Assembly: GCA_031546805.1 (NCBI GenBank)
Contig: JAVBJW010000033.1
Coordinates: 1-9,840, forward strand
Source of the DNA: Mesenet sp031546805
Lineage (GTDB): Bacteria; Pseudomonadota; Alphaproteobacteria; Rickettsiales; Anaplasmataceae
DNA length: 9,840 bases
Reading direction: 5' to 3'
How positions within the stretch are numbered: position 1 is the stretch's first letter; each line of letters begins with the position of its first letter. The notes beneath the pieces were generated by a model. The model ran no database searches, was not told the DNA's origin, and was given only the letters and a program-made list of their open reading frames with translations. Positions 1-7,080 of the stretch are shown one piece after another. Position numbers and translations under genes: made by a program.

Positions 1-39
1 ACACATGATGAAATTGCAAAGTTGCAAGAATTTTTATAG
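1..39 (+). CDS. Possible last codons of a rightward gene
   Basis: From base 1 the plus strand reads THDEIAKLQEFL then TAG (37-39). The composition is protein-like, with a charged amphipathic pattern, and a gene ending here would converge on the toxin operon. Thirteen codons are too few to be sure, and no product can be named. Confidence 0.2.
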   Translation, partial: THDEIAKLQEFL

Positions 40-137
40 TAGTTGTAGGAAGTTGCTTTTAGTTAGCCTTCTAATTCGTTTATAATTAATCCATATTACG
101 TGAAGATTAACATTTTATACAAAGATGCTTGGACCTT

Positions 138-164
138 ATACTTGTACGTTACTTAAACAAGTAT
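138..164. repeat. Perfect 8-base inverted repeat downstream of the toxin operon
   Basis: ATACTTGT (138-145) and ACAAGTAT (157-164) flank an 11-base loop, extendable by two G-T pairs. It sits about 40 bases past the operon stop. No T tract follows on either strand, so it is a weak terminator candidate at best, though it could protect the 3' end of the transcript. Confidence 0.4.
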
Positions 165-205
165 GGCTAATTAGAAACTTCTTTTTATGTATACTCAGCT
201 GTTCT

Positions 206-3200
206 TTAGCTAATTCCTCTAACTTGAGTTAAATTATTATGTACAGAAACATTATTAAAACTGCTTGCAGGTCCACTTGTGTCTATTAAGCTTAGATTAT
301 TATTTAACAATGGTAATTGTTTTAGTGAATTTTCAGTTAAAAGTTGAGAGAGTTTTTCTGACTTTTTTATGCTCGTTGGCACAACAGGCGCAGGCTGAAG
401 GCGGTTATTATATTCAGTAAAAAATTTTGGTACTGCTCTCTTAACATTGGCATTAGTATCAGAAATTGGCTGAATTTTCTTTAATCTACTTTGCTGTTCT
501 ACCTTATTACACAATTCCTTATGTTCATAACTTTTCTTCTCACTTAATTTGCTATTATAATCAATAATATCTTCAGCTACTATACCTAAAACATTTTCTA
601 CATATACTTTGTATTTTTCCATGAATTCTTCGATTTTACTTGATTCTTCTTTATTTCTATCTTCTTCTAATTTTATTAGACTTAAGTTTTCTAATGAACA
701 AAATAAAACCTCAACTATCTCATCTTTTGTTGCATTTATATCAATAATCATTCTCCCAAGAGATGAATTATATATATCATCTTCTAAGATATTTATTTGT
801 TTATCAATTGCTTTACTTATTTTTTCACATGCCTTCGTTACTTTTAGTACTTCGTAAGCTGTTTTTTTGATTTCATCATAAACATCTTTTTCATCTTTTG
901 ATTTTATCTTACTGTACCATCCTAATAAATAAGTTAATAATATGATATTACCATCTTGGTCGTATAAATTTCTTATATATTCACCTTGCTTTTGCATATT
1001 ATATCGTTTCACGTGATCAGTTTGCTCTTTCATTGACTCTAATAACTTGTTAGCACATAAATTATTTAAATAATTATTATCTATATTACATTTATCCTTT
1101 ATCAACTCAGCAACATTTCTTAGGCATGTATGTATATCACTGTCTTTATATGGTTCAAAATTAGCTTTTATTTCCTCACAAAGATCTTTTCCTCTTTTTA
1201 AATCTTCTTTATTTAATCTTCCTAACATTTCATCATAAAATCCTACCACATTTTTAGGTGTTTCTTCTTCTACATTTTCATTAAATGATTCATTATTCTC
1301 TTTGTTCCATGTTTTAATATCTTCAAATCTTACAGCACTTTCCATCTTTTGAGATGTTTTGTCTTTGTTAAATAGCCAGTTAATTGCACCACTAGTTGTT
1401 TCATAAGCATTAGTTATTGATTCTTTCACCCATGCAACGCTATCATTTATCCATGAAGACTTTTTACTTATACTACTTGCTACCATTTTAGGTTGATCTG
1501 AATTTATCGAACGCTCTTTACGTAATAATGACAATCGATTAGTGGACAGCCTATAATGCTTATCTCTTATGTGGCGTTGCCTACTTTTTTCCATGCTACT
1601 TTTTTCTTTCTGAAACTCCTCTATAACATCTTCTGGATCACATGTAGAAATCACACACTTTGCATTAGAAATTACTACATCACTAAAAGTAAACATCATT
1701 TCTCTTGCTGGTTGATAAGTATTCCAATTCTCTGCTTTTACAATGGTATTACTTCCACGTAACAGTAATAGATTACCATCAATAACTTTCATGTTAAAAT
1801 CCAGTATAGACTGACCTTTTAAGTCAACTAAACCAATATCATTCTTATTAATAGGTTGGTTATGGTAAATTTGTAATCCTTGTTCATTTGGCCTATAATA
1901 CCTGAAAGAACTTGGATTATTTGCTCTTTCTTTAAATTCTTCTGGTTCTATAATGCTATTATTGTTTAATTTTATTGATAAGCCCCAGTGCTCATGAATA
2001 TGAGAATAGTAATTTAATATTGATAATGCTCCTTTGCCTGACAATAACCATAAATCATCATTTGACTTTAAAAAGAGTACTTTTTTTGAATCAAATATAA
2101 AGCAGTTATGATGATTTAATAAGTCATTACCATTAATACTAAATTTCCCATCTATTTTTAAGCTGTGAGAACAATAGTTACGCTTTAGCTCTCCATTCTG
2201 AAATTGATAGTATTCCTCTCCATCAAATGTCACTGTGATATCTTTATAACCTGGTAACAAAGTTACATGTAAATTATCTTTACTAATTTTTACTTCCCAT
2301 TCAGCATTTATTACAGGTAATAGTGGTATGCTACTATTTAATTGCCTAAAATCTAATATACCATTGGCTTTAGAAATTATGATATCGCCACTTCTTTTAT
2401 CAAAAAGATAAAGATGACTTGCATCACTAGGAGCCTCCCAGTAAAAGTTATGATAATCCTTATCGGGATAAAAAATATGATTACCAGTGTCACCTATAGT
2501 AATATGATAATTCTTGCTAAATAGCTGTTTTATAATTCTAAAATTTGGATTATTTATTGTACGCAAATCATTTAGCTCATTTTCTAATACGATATTATTA
2601 TTTATAGTTTTTGTTACTTGAAGATTTATAACCTTTTTAGTTTTATCATCTACCTTAGTCGGTGTTATAAATAAATTATCTGCTGTTTTAACTAATGTTT
2701 GTTTATCTATACTTATAGGTTCTCCATTTTCGTCATAAATAGTAACTATATTATCAGCATAAGTCATTTTAGCTATGTCACTGAAGTTTAATGGCAATAA
2801 TACTAAACTTCTACCATGAATATAGTCACCAAAATATCCTTTTATTATTGTATTAGAGTTCTTTGCTGTTATTACATCACTTCCACCTTTACCATCAACA
2901 TAACCTGCATAAGAAACTTCAATATGATTAGTTCCATTGCTGCCAATAATAGAGTGTATATTTTGTGAGTCTGTAAAATCACCTTGTATTACAACAATGT
3001 TATTTTGTCCACTCCTAGTATATGATTTACTTAAAGTACATAGAAACTTATTCCCTGCTATATAGAAGAAATTAATTCCCATTTTACCAATATCACAATT
3101 ACTTAATTTATCTGTGAAATAATATCTATTTTGTGTACTACGACCTTGATCATCATATTCACCACAGAAACGACTACAGCCACTAATACCAGAAATGGAT

Positions 3201-3343
3201 ATACTTTGACCATTAAAAATAACATCTGTATTATAGACATTAAACACTGTTATAGAAGTGCTATAATTAGGTATGTAAAACAATATCTTTTTAGGGTTCT
3301 GCAGTATTGCTTCTTTCATATAAAACTGCATTGTAGCAGTCAT
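206..3343 (-). CDS. CifB-like toxin, C-terminal piece: beta-rich region and latrotoxin C-terminal-like segment
   Basis: A 1045-residue frame. Residues from about 18 onward continue the preceding frame after the CCC-TAA shift. Residues 20-560 are beta-rich, with many short hydrophobic/polar strands and asparagine/glycine turns, including a glycine-rich stretch (GYVDGKGGSDVI, about 147-158) that vaguely recalls an RTX calcium-binding repeat. Residues 561-660 (ISTCDPEDVIEEF; a basic RQRHIRDKHYR stretch; KKSSWINDSVAWVKESI) match my memory of the latrotoxin C-terminal-type domain in phage WO and Rickettsia toxins. Residues 700-960 are charged and helical, probably coiled-coil. The last 80 residues are proline- and asparagine-rich and look disordered. 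No Shine-Dalgarno sequence precedes the annotated ATG, and the first 17 residues are out of register with the ancestral protein. This suggests the frame is either untranslated, reached by frameshifting, or the dead 3' part of the giant gene. Confidence 0.65.
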   Translation of the reverse strand: MTATMQFYMKEAILQNPKKILFYIPNYSTSITVFNVYNTDVIFNGQSISISGISGCSRFCGEYDDQGRSTQNRYYFTDKLSNCDIGKMGINFFYIAGNKFLCTLSKSYTRSGQNNIVVIQGDFTDSQNIHSIIGSNGTNHIEVSYAGYVDGKGGSDVITAKNSNTIIKGYFGDYIHGRSLVLLPLNFSDIAKMTYADNIVTIYDENGEPISIDKQTLVKTADNLFITPTKVDDKTKKVINLQVTKTINNNIVLENELNDLRTINNPNFRIIKQLFSKNYHITIGDTGNHIFYPDKDYHNFYWEAPSDASHLYLFDKRSGDIIISKANGILDFRQLNSSIPLLPVINAEWEVKISKDNLHVTLLPGYKDITVTFDGEEYYQFQNGELKRNYCSHSLKIDGKFSINGNDLLNHHNCFIFDSKKVLFLKSNDDLWLLSGKGALSILNYYSHIHEHWGLSIKLNNNSIIEPEEFKERANNPSSFRYYRPNEQGLQIYHNQPINKNDIGLVDLKGQSILDFNMKVIDGNLLLLRGSNTIVKAENWNTYQPAREMMFTFSDVVISNAKCVISTCDPEDVIEEFQKEKSSMEKSRQRHIRDKHYRLSTNRLSLLRKERSINSDQPKMVASSISKKSSWINDSVAWVKESITNAYETTSGAINWLFNKDKTSQKMESAVRFEDIKTWNKENNESFNENVEEETPKNVVGFYDEMLGRLNKEDLKRGKDLCEEIKANFEPYKDSDIHTCLRNVAELIKDKCNIDNNYLNNLCANKLLESMKEQTDHVKRYNMQKQGEYIRNLYDQDGNIILLTYLLGWYSKIKSKDEKDVYDEIKKTAYEVLKVTKACEKISKAIDKQINILEDDIYNSSLGRMIIDINATKDEIVEVLFCSLENLSLIKLEEDRNKEESSKIEEFMEKYKVYVENVLGIVAEDIIDYNSKLSEKKSYEHKELCNKVEQQSRLKKIQPISDTNANVKRAVPKFFTEYNNRLQPAPVVPTSIKKSEKLSQLLTENSLKQLPLLNNNLSLIDTSGPASSFNNVSVHNNLTQVRGIS
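3291..3296 (-). other. CCC-TAA +1 frameshift point
   Basis: The minus strand reads GAA CCC TAA AAA. A one-base forward slip of the proline tRNA from CCC to CCT, or loss of one C, continues as AAA AAG into the 1045-residue frame. CCC followed by a stop is a shift-prone +1 context known from some phage genes. Whether it is used here is unknown. Confidence 0.5.
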
Positions 3344-5111
3344 AGTTAGATGGATATTTTTGTAAAAACCACTTTTCTACTGTTTTACTTAACAACATGT
3401 TATTATACTGTGACTTATTTTCACAAGATTCCCCACTGGGTAGATTAGCTAAATTTTTTATACTAACAACTTGTGCAGCAATATTATTATCAAGCGGTCC
3501 ACAAATAGCATTATAATCTTCAATGGTATTAGGAATTATTCTAGAATTATGATGTAAATAAGCATTGTAAAGTCTATATACATACGCTATAGACGTTGCT
3601 TGCTTAAAATCAAACTTGTTATCAACTGTTCTTGTTTTACTTCTACACAGACTATCTGCAAGCATCATACCAACACCAGTTCCTCCAAAGTACTGCCTTT
3701 TTACTCGAGAATGAGCAGTAGTAGCATACTCTTCTTTTGTAACAAGTATTGCAGGTAATGATATAGCTATTTTATCATAATTGCCATTAAATCTACCTAT
3801 TACGTTTGATATATATTGTTTATATATTTCTTTTGCTTCTATATCACGCTCTATATAGTCTGGTATTTTTTGGTCTAAGAAAAAATCCCAATAAAATTCA
3901 TGTTTTTCTTGGTCTGTAAGATTTATTTGTTCTTCTAATTTTTCTAATGCAAATTCTGCTTCTACAAACTGTGATATGATAATTACAGCAACAGAAACAG
4001 CAGCACCAATAGGACCTGCAAATTCTCCAACAACTCCAGTTGATATCTCTGCTGCTGCCATCGTTTCAGTGACAATTGCTGGGATATCCGCAGTTATAAA
4101 AATAGAGTTAGTTGCTATATTTAAATCAGCCATTTTTATATCAATTGGATCTGTTGCATTTTTAAGAGCTTTTATCGATTCTGCTAATCCTAAAAATGCA
4201 GCAAAATTACCTATAGCTCGTCCTATAGCTGGAGCAACCCCCTTTAACATTTGAGAATCAAGTTTTGCACTTAGCTTTAATATTTGACCAGAAACCTTCT
4301 CACCAATTTTTGGCATTACCCAAAGATTTAATGCATCATAACCTAACCCTTCTATATCACCATTTGCTATATGCTTACCAACTAAAAATACCGTATAAGC
4401 AAGACCTGCTCCCTCTGCTACCTTACCTATTTTCTCTGCTACTCCAGATCTTTTAAGAATATTTTTTATTTCTTCTTTGTTCTCTATATTTGTTTTAATC
4501 TCTTTTATAATATCACCAATCTCTGGATCTATTGAATCTAGATCTAAGTCTTTAATCTTATCTTTAAAATTCCCTATTTCTGTCTCAACATCTGAATCTA
4601 CACCTTTAGATACCTGCTGAGAAATCTTAAAAAGCTGATCATAAAATTTAATATTATTCACCTTTTCTACTATATTATCAGCTCTAAACAGCTCTTTAAT
4701 ACGTCGCTCTTTTTCTTCCTCTGTAATCTTTTCTTCATCTCGTGAGTCTACACATAGCATACCTATACTTCTTTTGCTTCTTGGTTTCTTAGTTGGACAC
4801 TCTGGGCTTAATGGTGTTATGCCTTCTAGGCCATGATCACTAGGTCTTTTATTTCCAGATGGTCCTGCTTTCTTCTCAGGAGAACTAATTACCTCAGAAC
4901 CTGTCCCACTTTGAGAAGTATGGTCAATATTAATTTTTAATTCTTGATATTCTATCAACTTATCCGCACTAGTAGCACTAGAATCAAAAGCTATAACTAT
5001 TCCTTTAGCCTCTTTTCCTTCAGTGAAAGCCTTAAGGTTAATTTTATACTTCTGAATTTGATTCCTACCCTCAAGTAGATTTTCTTTTAGTGCTTGCTTG
5101 ATCTTCAGCAT
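3291..5111 (-). CDS. CifB-like toxin, middle piece: end of nuclease 2, furin-like sites, TcdA/TcdB-type pore domain
   Basis: A 606-residue frame whose first 45 residues complete nuclease 2 of the preceding frame (EGRNQIQKY helix, then a GIVIAF strand). A low-complexity linker with basic residues leads to RSKR (111-114), a furin-like site. Residues 140-220 are charged and helical. Residues 225-385 are a glycine/alanine-rich hydrophobic stretch (VAEGAGLAYTVFLVGKHIA; EFAGPIGAAVSVAVIIISQF) typical of the TcdA/TcdB pore-forming region of large toxins. A second furin-like site, RVKR, lies at 469-472, followed by a Tyr- and Cys-containing region to the end. The 5' end overlaps the preceding frame by 41 bases; the apparent ATG lies inside sequence that also encodes ELKYAED, so it is probably not the original start. 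GGAG lies seven bases before this ATG and could allow re-initiation. The frame ends at CCC-TAA, where a +1 shift would continue into the next frame. Confidence 0.7.
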   Translation of the reverse strand: MLKIKQALKENLLEGRNQIQKYKINLKAFTEGKEAKGIVIAFDSSATSADKLIEYQELKINIDHTSQSGTGSEVISSPEKKAGPSGNKRPSDHGLEGITPLSPECPTKKPRSKRSIGMLCVDSRDEEKITEEEKERRIKELFRADNIVEKVNNIKFYDQLFKISQQVSKGVDSDVETEIGNFKDKIKDLDLDSIDPEIGDIIKEIKTNIENKEEIKNILKRSGVAEKIGKVAEGAGLAYTVFLVGKHIANGDIEGLGYDALNLWVMPKIGEKVSGQILKLSAKLDSQMLKGVAPAIGRAIGNFAAFLGLAESIKALKNATDPIDIKMADLNIATNSIFITADIPAIVTETMAAAEISTGVVGEFAGPIGAAVSVAVIIISQFVEAEFALEKLEEQINLTDQEKHEFYWDFFLDQKIPDYIERDIEAKEIYKQYISNVIGRFNGNYDKIAISLPAILVTKEEYATTAHSRVKRQYFGGTGVGMMLADSLCRSKTRTVDNKFDFKQATSIAYVYRLYNAYLHHNSRIIPNTIEDYNAICGPLDNNIAAQVVSIKNLANLPSGESCENKSQYNNMLLSKTVEKWFLQKYPSNYDCYNAVLYERSNTAEP

Positions 5112-7080
5112 ACTTTAACTCCATTACTATAAGTTCATCTTCTTTGTATCTATCATTATTTTTTTCTATGCGTGATACAATTAAATCTGCTTTACCTACA
5201 CCAGAGTAGTTAGATTCTGTAAACACTCTTTTGAATTCATTACTACCTTTATCAAATTCCTGAGCTACCAATAGACCTTGCAATACTGCCTGAAATTCAT
5301 TTTCTGCAGTAATCAGCTCTTTTAAAGGGAATAAAGCTGATTTTAAACTTTCTGCTTGGAATTCATTACCTTGTAGTATATCTACATTTCCAATTTCTTT
5401 AAATTCTCCTTTGTATTTAATATAGTTACTATCAATTATACTTGTTTTTATATCTTGATAATAACCTTTGCCTCCTTCTGCTTCAAACCCATCCTTTACT
5501 TCTGCATTTGGACTTACTTTGATATCAATTTGTATGCATTTGTTAGGATCAATTCCTAATTTACTAAGTGGAATTACCTTATCTATTTCAAAACCCTTTT
5601 CCTCAATAACGTTTAATATAACAAATTTATCATCTTGCATTTTTAATACAAACGTACTTATATTCGTCTCATCGTACATACTATTACTATCGATAAAAAC
5701 ATGCTTTTTTAGTTTACTGTCAGCAAGTAATTCACCTAATATCAATCGGCTTAAATAATTAGTATTTCTACCACCACCATTTGAATCAACGATCAAGTAG
5801 TATAAATAATTTAGCTTTGTTTTGAGCGCTTCTTTTAAGTTTTCTACAGCAATTGATTCTTTTTCAATAGCTCTTTTTATATCAACTTTTTTAAGTATCT
5901 CTGCAAAACTCTCGTGTTTACTTATCTCACCTGATAATTCTGCTAATACTCCTCCGTTATTCTGGTCAAGATCAAAATTCACACCTATCATTACTCCTTT
6001 TTCAGCTACAGTCCTCATACTTGGTAGATTTTTAATATAACCCCTATCCTTTATCTGCTTTACTGCATTCTGAGCTGTTTCTTTTTTGCCTTTTTTAAAT
6101 TCAACAACTATCGGCACAGCATCCCAATTCTTGTTTTTACCTTCATCTAACCGTGAAATAAGCATTAAATCTGAATATCCTCTGCCAGCTATACGCTCAA
6201 CGTTAATATCGAGTGCATATCTATATTTAAAATTTAATGCTAATGCACCATAAGCAAATCCATGATACGCTGCTTCTGAGTCAGCTAATTTTAATTTCCT
6301 CACATCGTCTTTCATCTTCGCTTCTGTTGATCTGAATATTCCAACAAAACTTTTGAAAGTTCCTTCTGCACCAGTTTTTACAATCTCAGGATTTCCACTA
6401 GCAAATGTATTTACTACATCTTTAAAGTTATCTATTTCTTTAACCTTCTCCACTTTTTTAAATTGGGCTCTTCTTTCATCTACCTTTAGTAATGTATCAG
6501 ATGTCTTAACTACTCCTTTAAATGCTTCATTTAATTCTCTTAAGTTTTTTAAATTTTGCTCCTCTGCTACTTTTAATTTTTCGATCTTTAGATTCCCATC
6601 TTTAATGTGAACTATCTCTCCTTTAACTTCATAATTACCCATATTTTGCGCAGTTAAACCTAATTCTCCTGCTATTTCTTCGAGCTCATCATTACTTAAG
6701 TGTTGATAATATTCAACCTTTTTAACAGTCGTTATAGTTTTAAATACTAATTGTTTCCCTTGACTATTCTCAATGTTGAAAATTAGTTTTATTGTTTGAT
6801 TATTAAGTTTTCCTTTTCTATCAGTGGTTTTAACATATATATCTTTAATTCCAAGCTTTGCCATTAACTCAGTGTGTGGTAGAGTTAGAACTGAACCAAG
6901 AAAAAAATAAGGAAAAAACTCTGGTTTAAGACTTGAGTGAATTCTTGGAGTTCTATCTAGTAGTGTTTGAAACTTTGTTTGAAAACTTTCTTGTTTAGTT
7001 CCTAAATTATTAGTTAAAAATAACTCGATTAATTCATGTTTATTTATTGGAACTACGTTGGGTTGATTATCTGCTTGCAT
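5071..7080 (-). CDS. CifB-like toxin, N-terminal piece with PD-(D/E)XK nuclease domains
   Basis: A 669-residue frame. Residues 1-260 form an N-terminal region I cannot assign. Nuclease 1 (about 265-350) shows the full PD-(D/E)XK pattern: helix Glu269 in SEAAYHG, Asp304 in GYSDL, Glu327-x-Lys329 in VVEFK, and Gln342 in AVKQIKDRGY. A linker domain follows at about 420-560. Nuclease 2 repeats the pattern with Glu595, Asp632 in GKADL and Glu654-x-Lys656 in VMELK, but the frame then ends in an out-of-register tail (STKRKST) just after the catalytic core. Paired PD-(D/E)XK domains are the hallmark of CinB-type CifB proteins; here both carry the acidic and lysine residues. The start is preceded by GGGGGG three bases upstream and overlaps the end of the CifA-like gene by 28 bases, implying translational coupling. 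No deubiquitinase (ULP1 or OTU) motif was seen. If no frameshifting occurs, the product has nuclease 1 intact and nuclease 2 truncated. Confidence 0.75.
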   Translation of the reverse strand: MQADNQPNVVPINKHELIELFLTNNLGTKQESFQTKFQTLLDRTPRIHSSLKPEFFPYFFLGSVLTLPHTELMAKLGIKDIYVKTTDRKGKLNNQTIKLIFNIENSQGKQLVFKTITTVKKVEYYQHLSNDELEEIAGELGLTAQNMGNYEVKGEIVHIKDGNLKIEKLKVAEEQNLKNLRELNEAFKGVVKTSDTLLKVDERRAQFKKVEKVKEIDNFKDVVNTFASGNPEIVKTGAEGTFKSFVGIFRSTEAKMKDDVRKLKLADSEAAYHGFAYGALALNFKYRYALDINVERIAGRGYSDLMLISRLDEGKNKNWDAVPIVVEFKKGKKETAQNAVKQIKDRGYIKNLPSMRTVAEKGVMIGVNFDLDQNNGGVLAELSGEISKHESFAEILKKVDIKRAIEKESIAVENLKEALKTKLNYLYYLIVDSNGGGRNTNYLSRLILGELLADSKLKKHVFIDSNSMYDETNISTFVLKMQDDKFVILNVIEEKGFEIDKVIPLSKLGIDPNKCIQIDIKVSPNAEVKDGFEAEGGKGYYQDIKTSIIDSNYIKYKGEFKEIGNVDILQGNEFQAESLKSALFPLKELITAENEFQAVLQGLLVAQEFDKGSNEFKRVFTESNYSGVGKADLIVSRIEKNNDRYKEDELIVMELKYAEDQASTKRKST
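5091..5100 (-). repeat. Tandem CAAG duplication that breaks the toxin frame
   Basis: The minus strand reads CAAGCAAGCA. Removing one 4-base unit joins the nuclease core ELKYAEDQ directly to ALKENLLEG. With the duplication, the frame runs out ten codons after DQ at a TGA (5071-5073). Confidence 0.7.

Larger units (their letters stand above)
206..7080 (-). pseudogene. Composite giant CifB-like polytoxin gene, split by two +1 frameshifts
   Basis: Three overlapping minus-strand frames read as one protein. Deleting one CAAG unit from the duplicated CAAGCAAG restores ...ELKYAEDQ-ALKENLLEG..., rejoining the core of a PD-(D/E)XK domain to its following helix. Deleting one C from CCC-TAA restores ...SNTAEP-KKILFYIPN... 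. The joined product is about 2289 residues: N-terminal region, nuclease 1, nuclease 2, furin-like site, TcdA/TcdB-like pore segment, second furin-like site, beta-rich region, latrotoxin C-terminal-like segment, helical tail. This order resembles the large type V CifB and phage WO/Rickettsia toxin proteins. No other stop interrupts the frame, so the lesions are recent, are assembly errors, or are tolerated by recoding. It lies directly behind the CifA-like gene. The three pieces are also listed separately because each is a long open frame. Confidence 0.6.

Noticed and set aside
138..164. Rho-independent terminator
   Set aside because: The stem is AT-rich and there is no T tract after it on either strand.
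136..228. A further frame past the operon stop reading LKLEELAKEQLSIHKKK and on to TAA, as if a third +1 shift extended the toxin
   Set aside because: Only about 30 codons, no repeat or slippery site explains a shift, and the preceding tail already looks like a disordered C-terminus.
3976..4254. 92-codon plus-strand open frame with a hydrophobic product
   Set aside because: It is antisense to the Gly/Ala-rich pore segment and its composition mirrors that region; no ribosome binding site. Other short plus-strand frames across 600-8850 are likewise antisense shadows.
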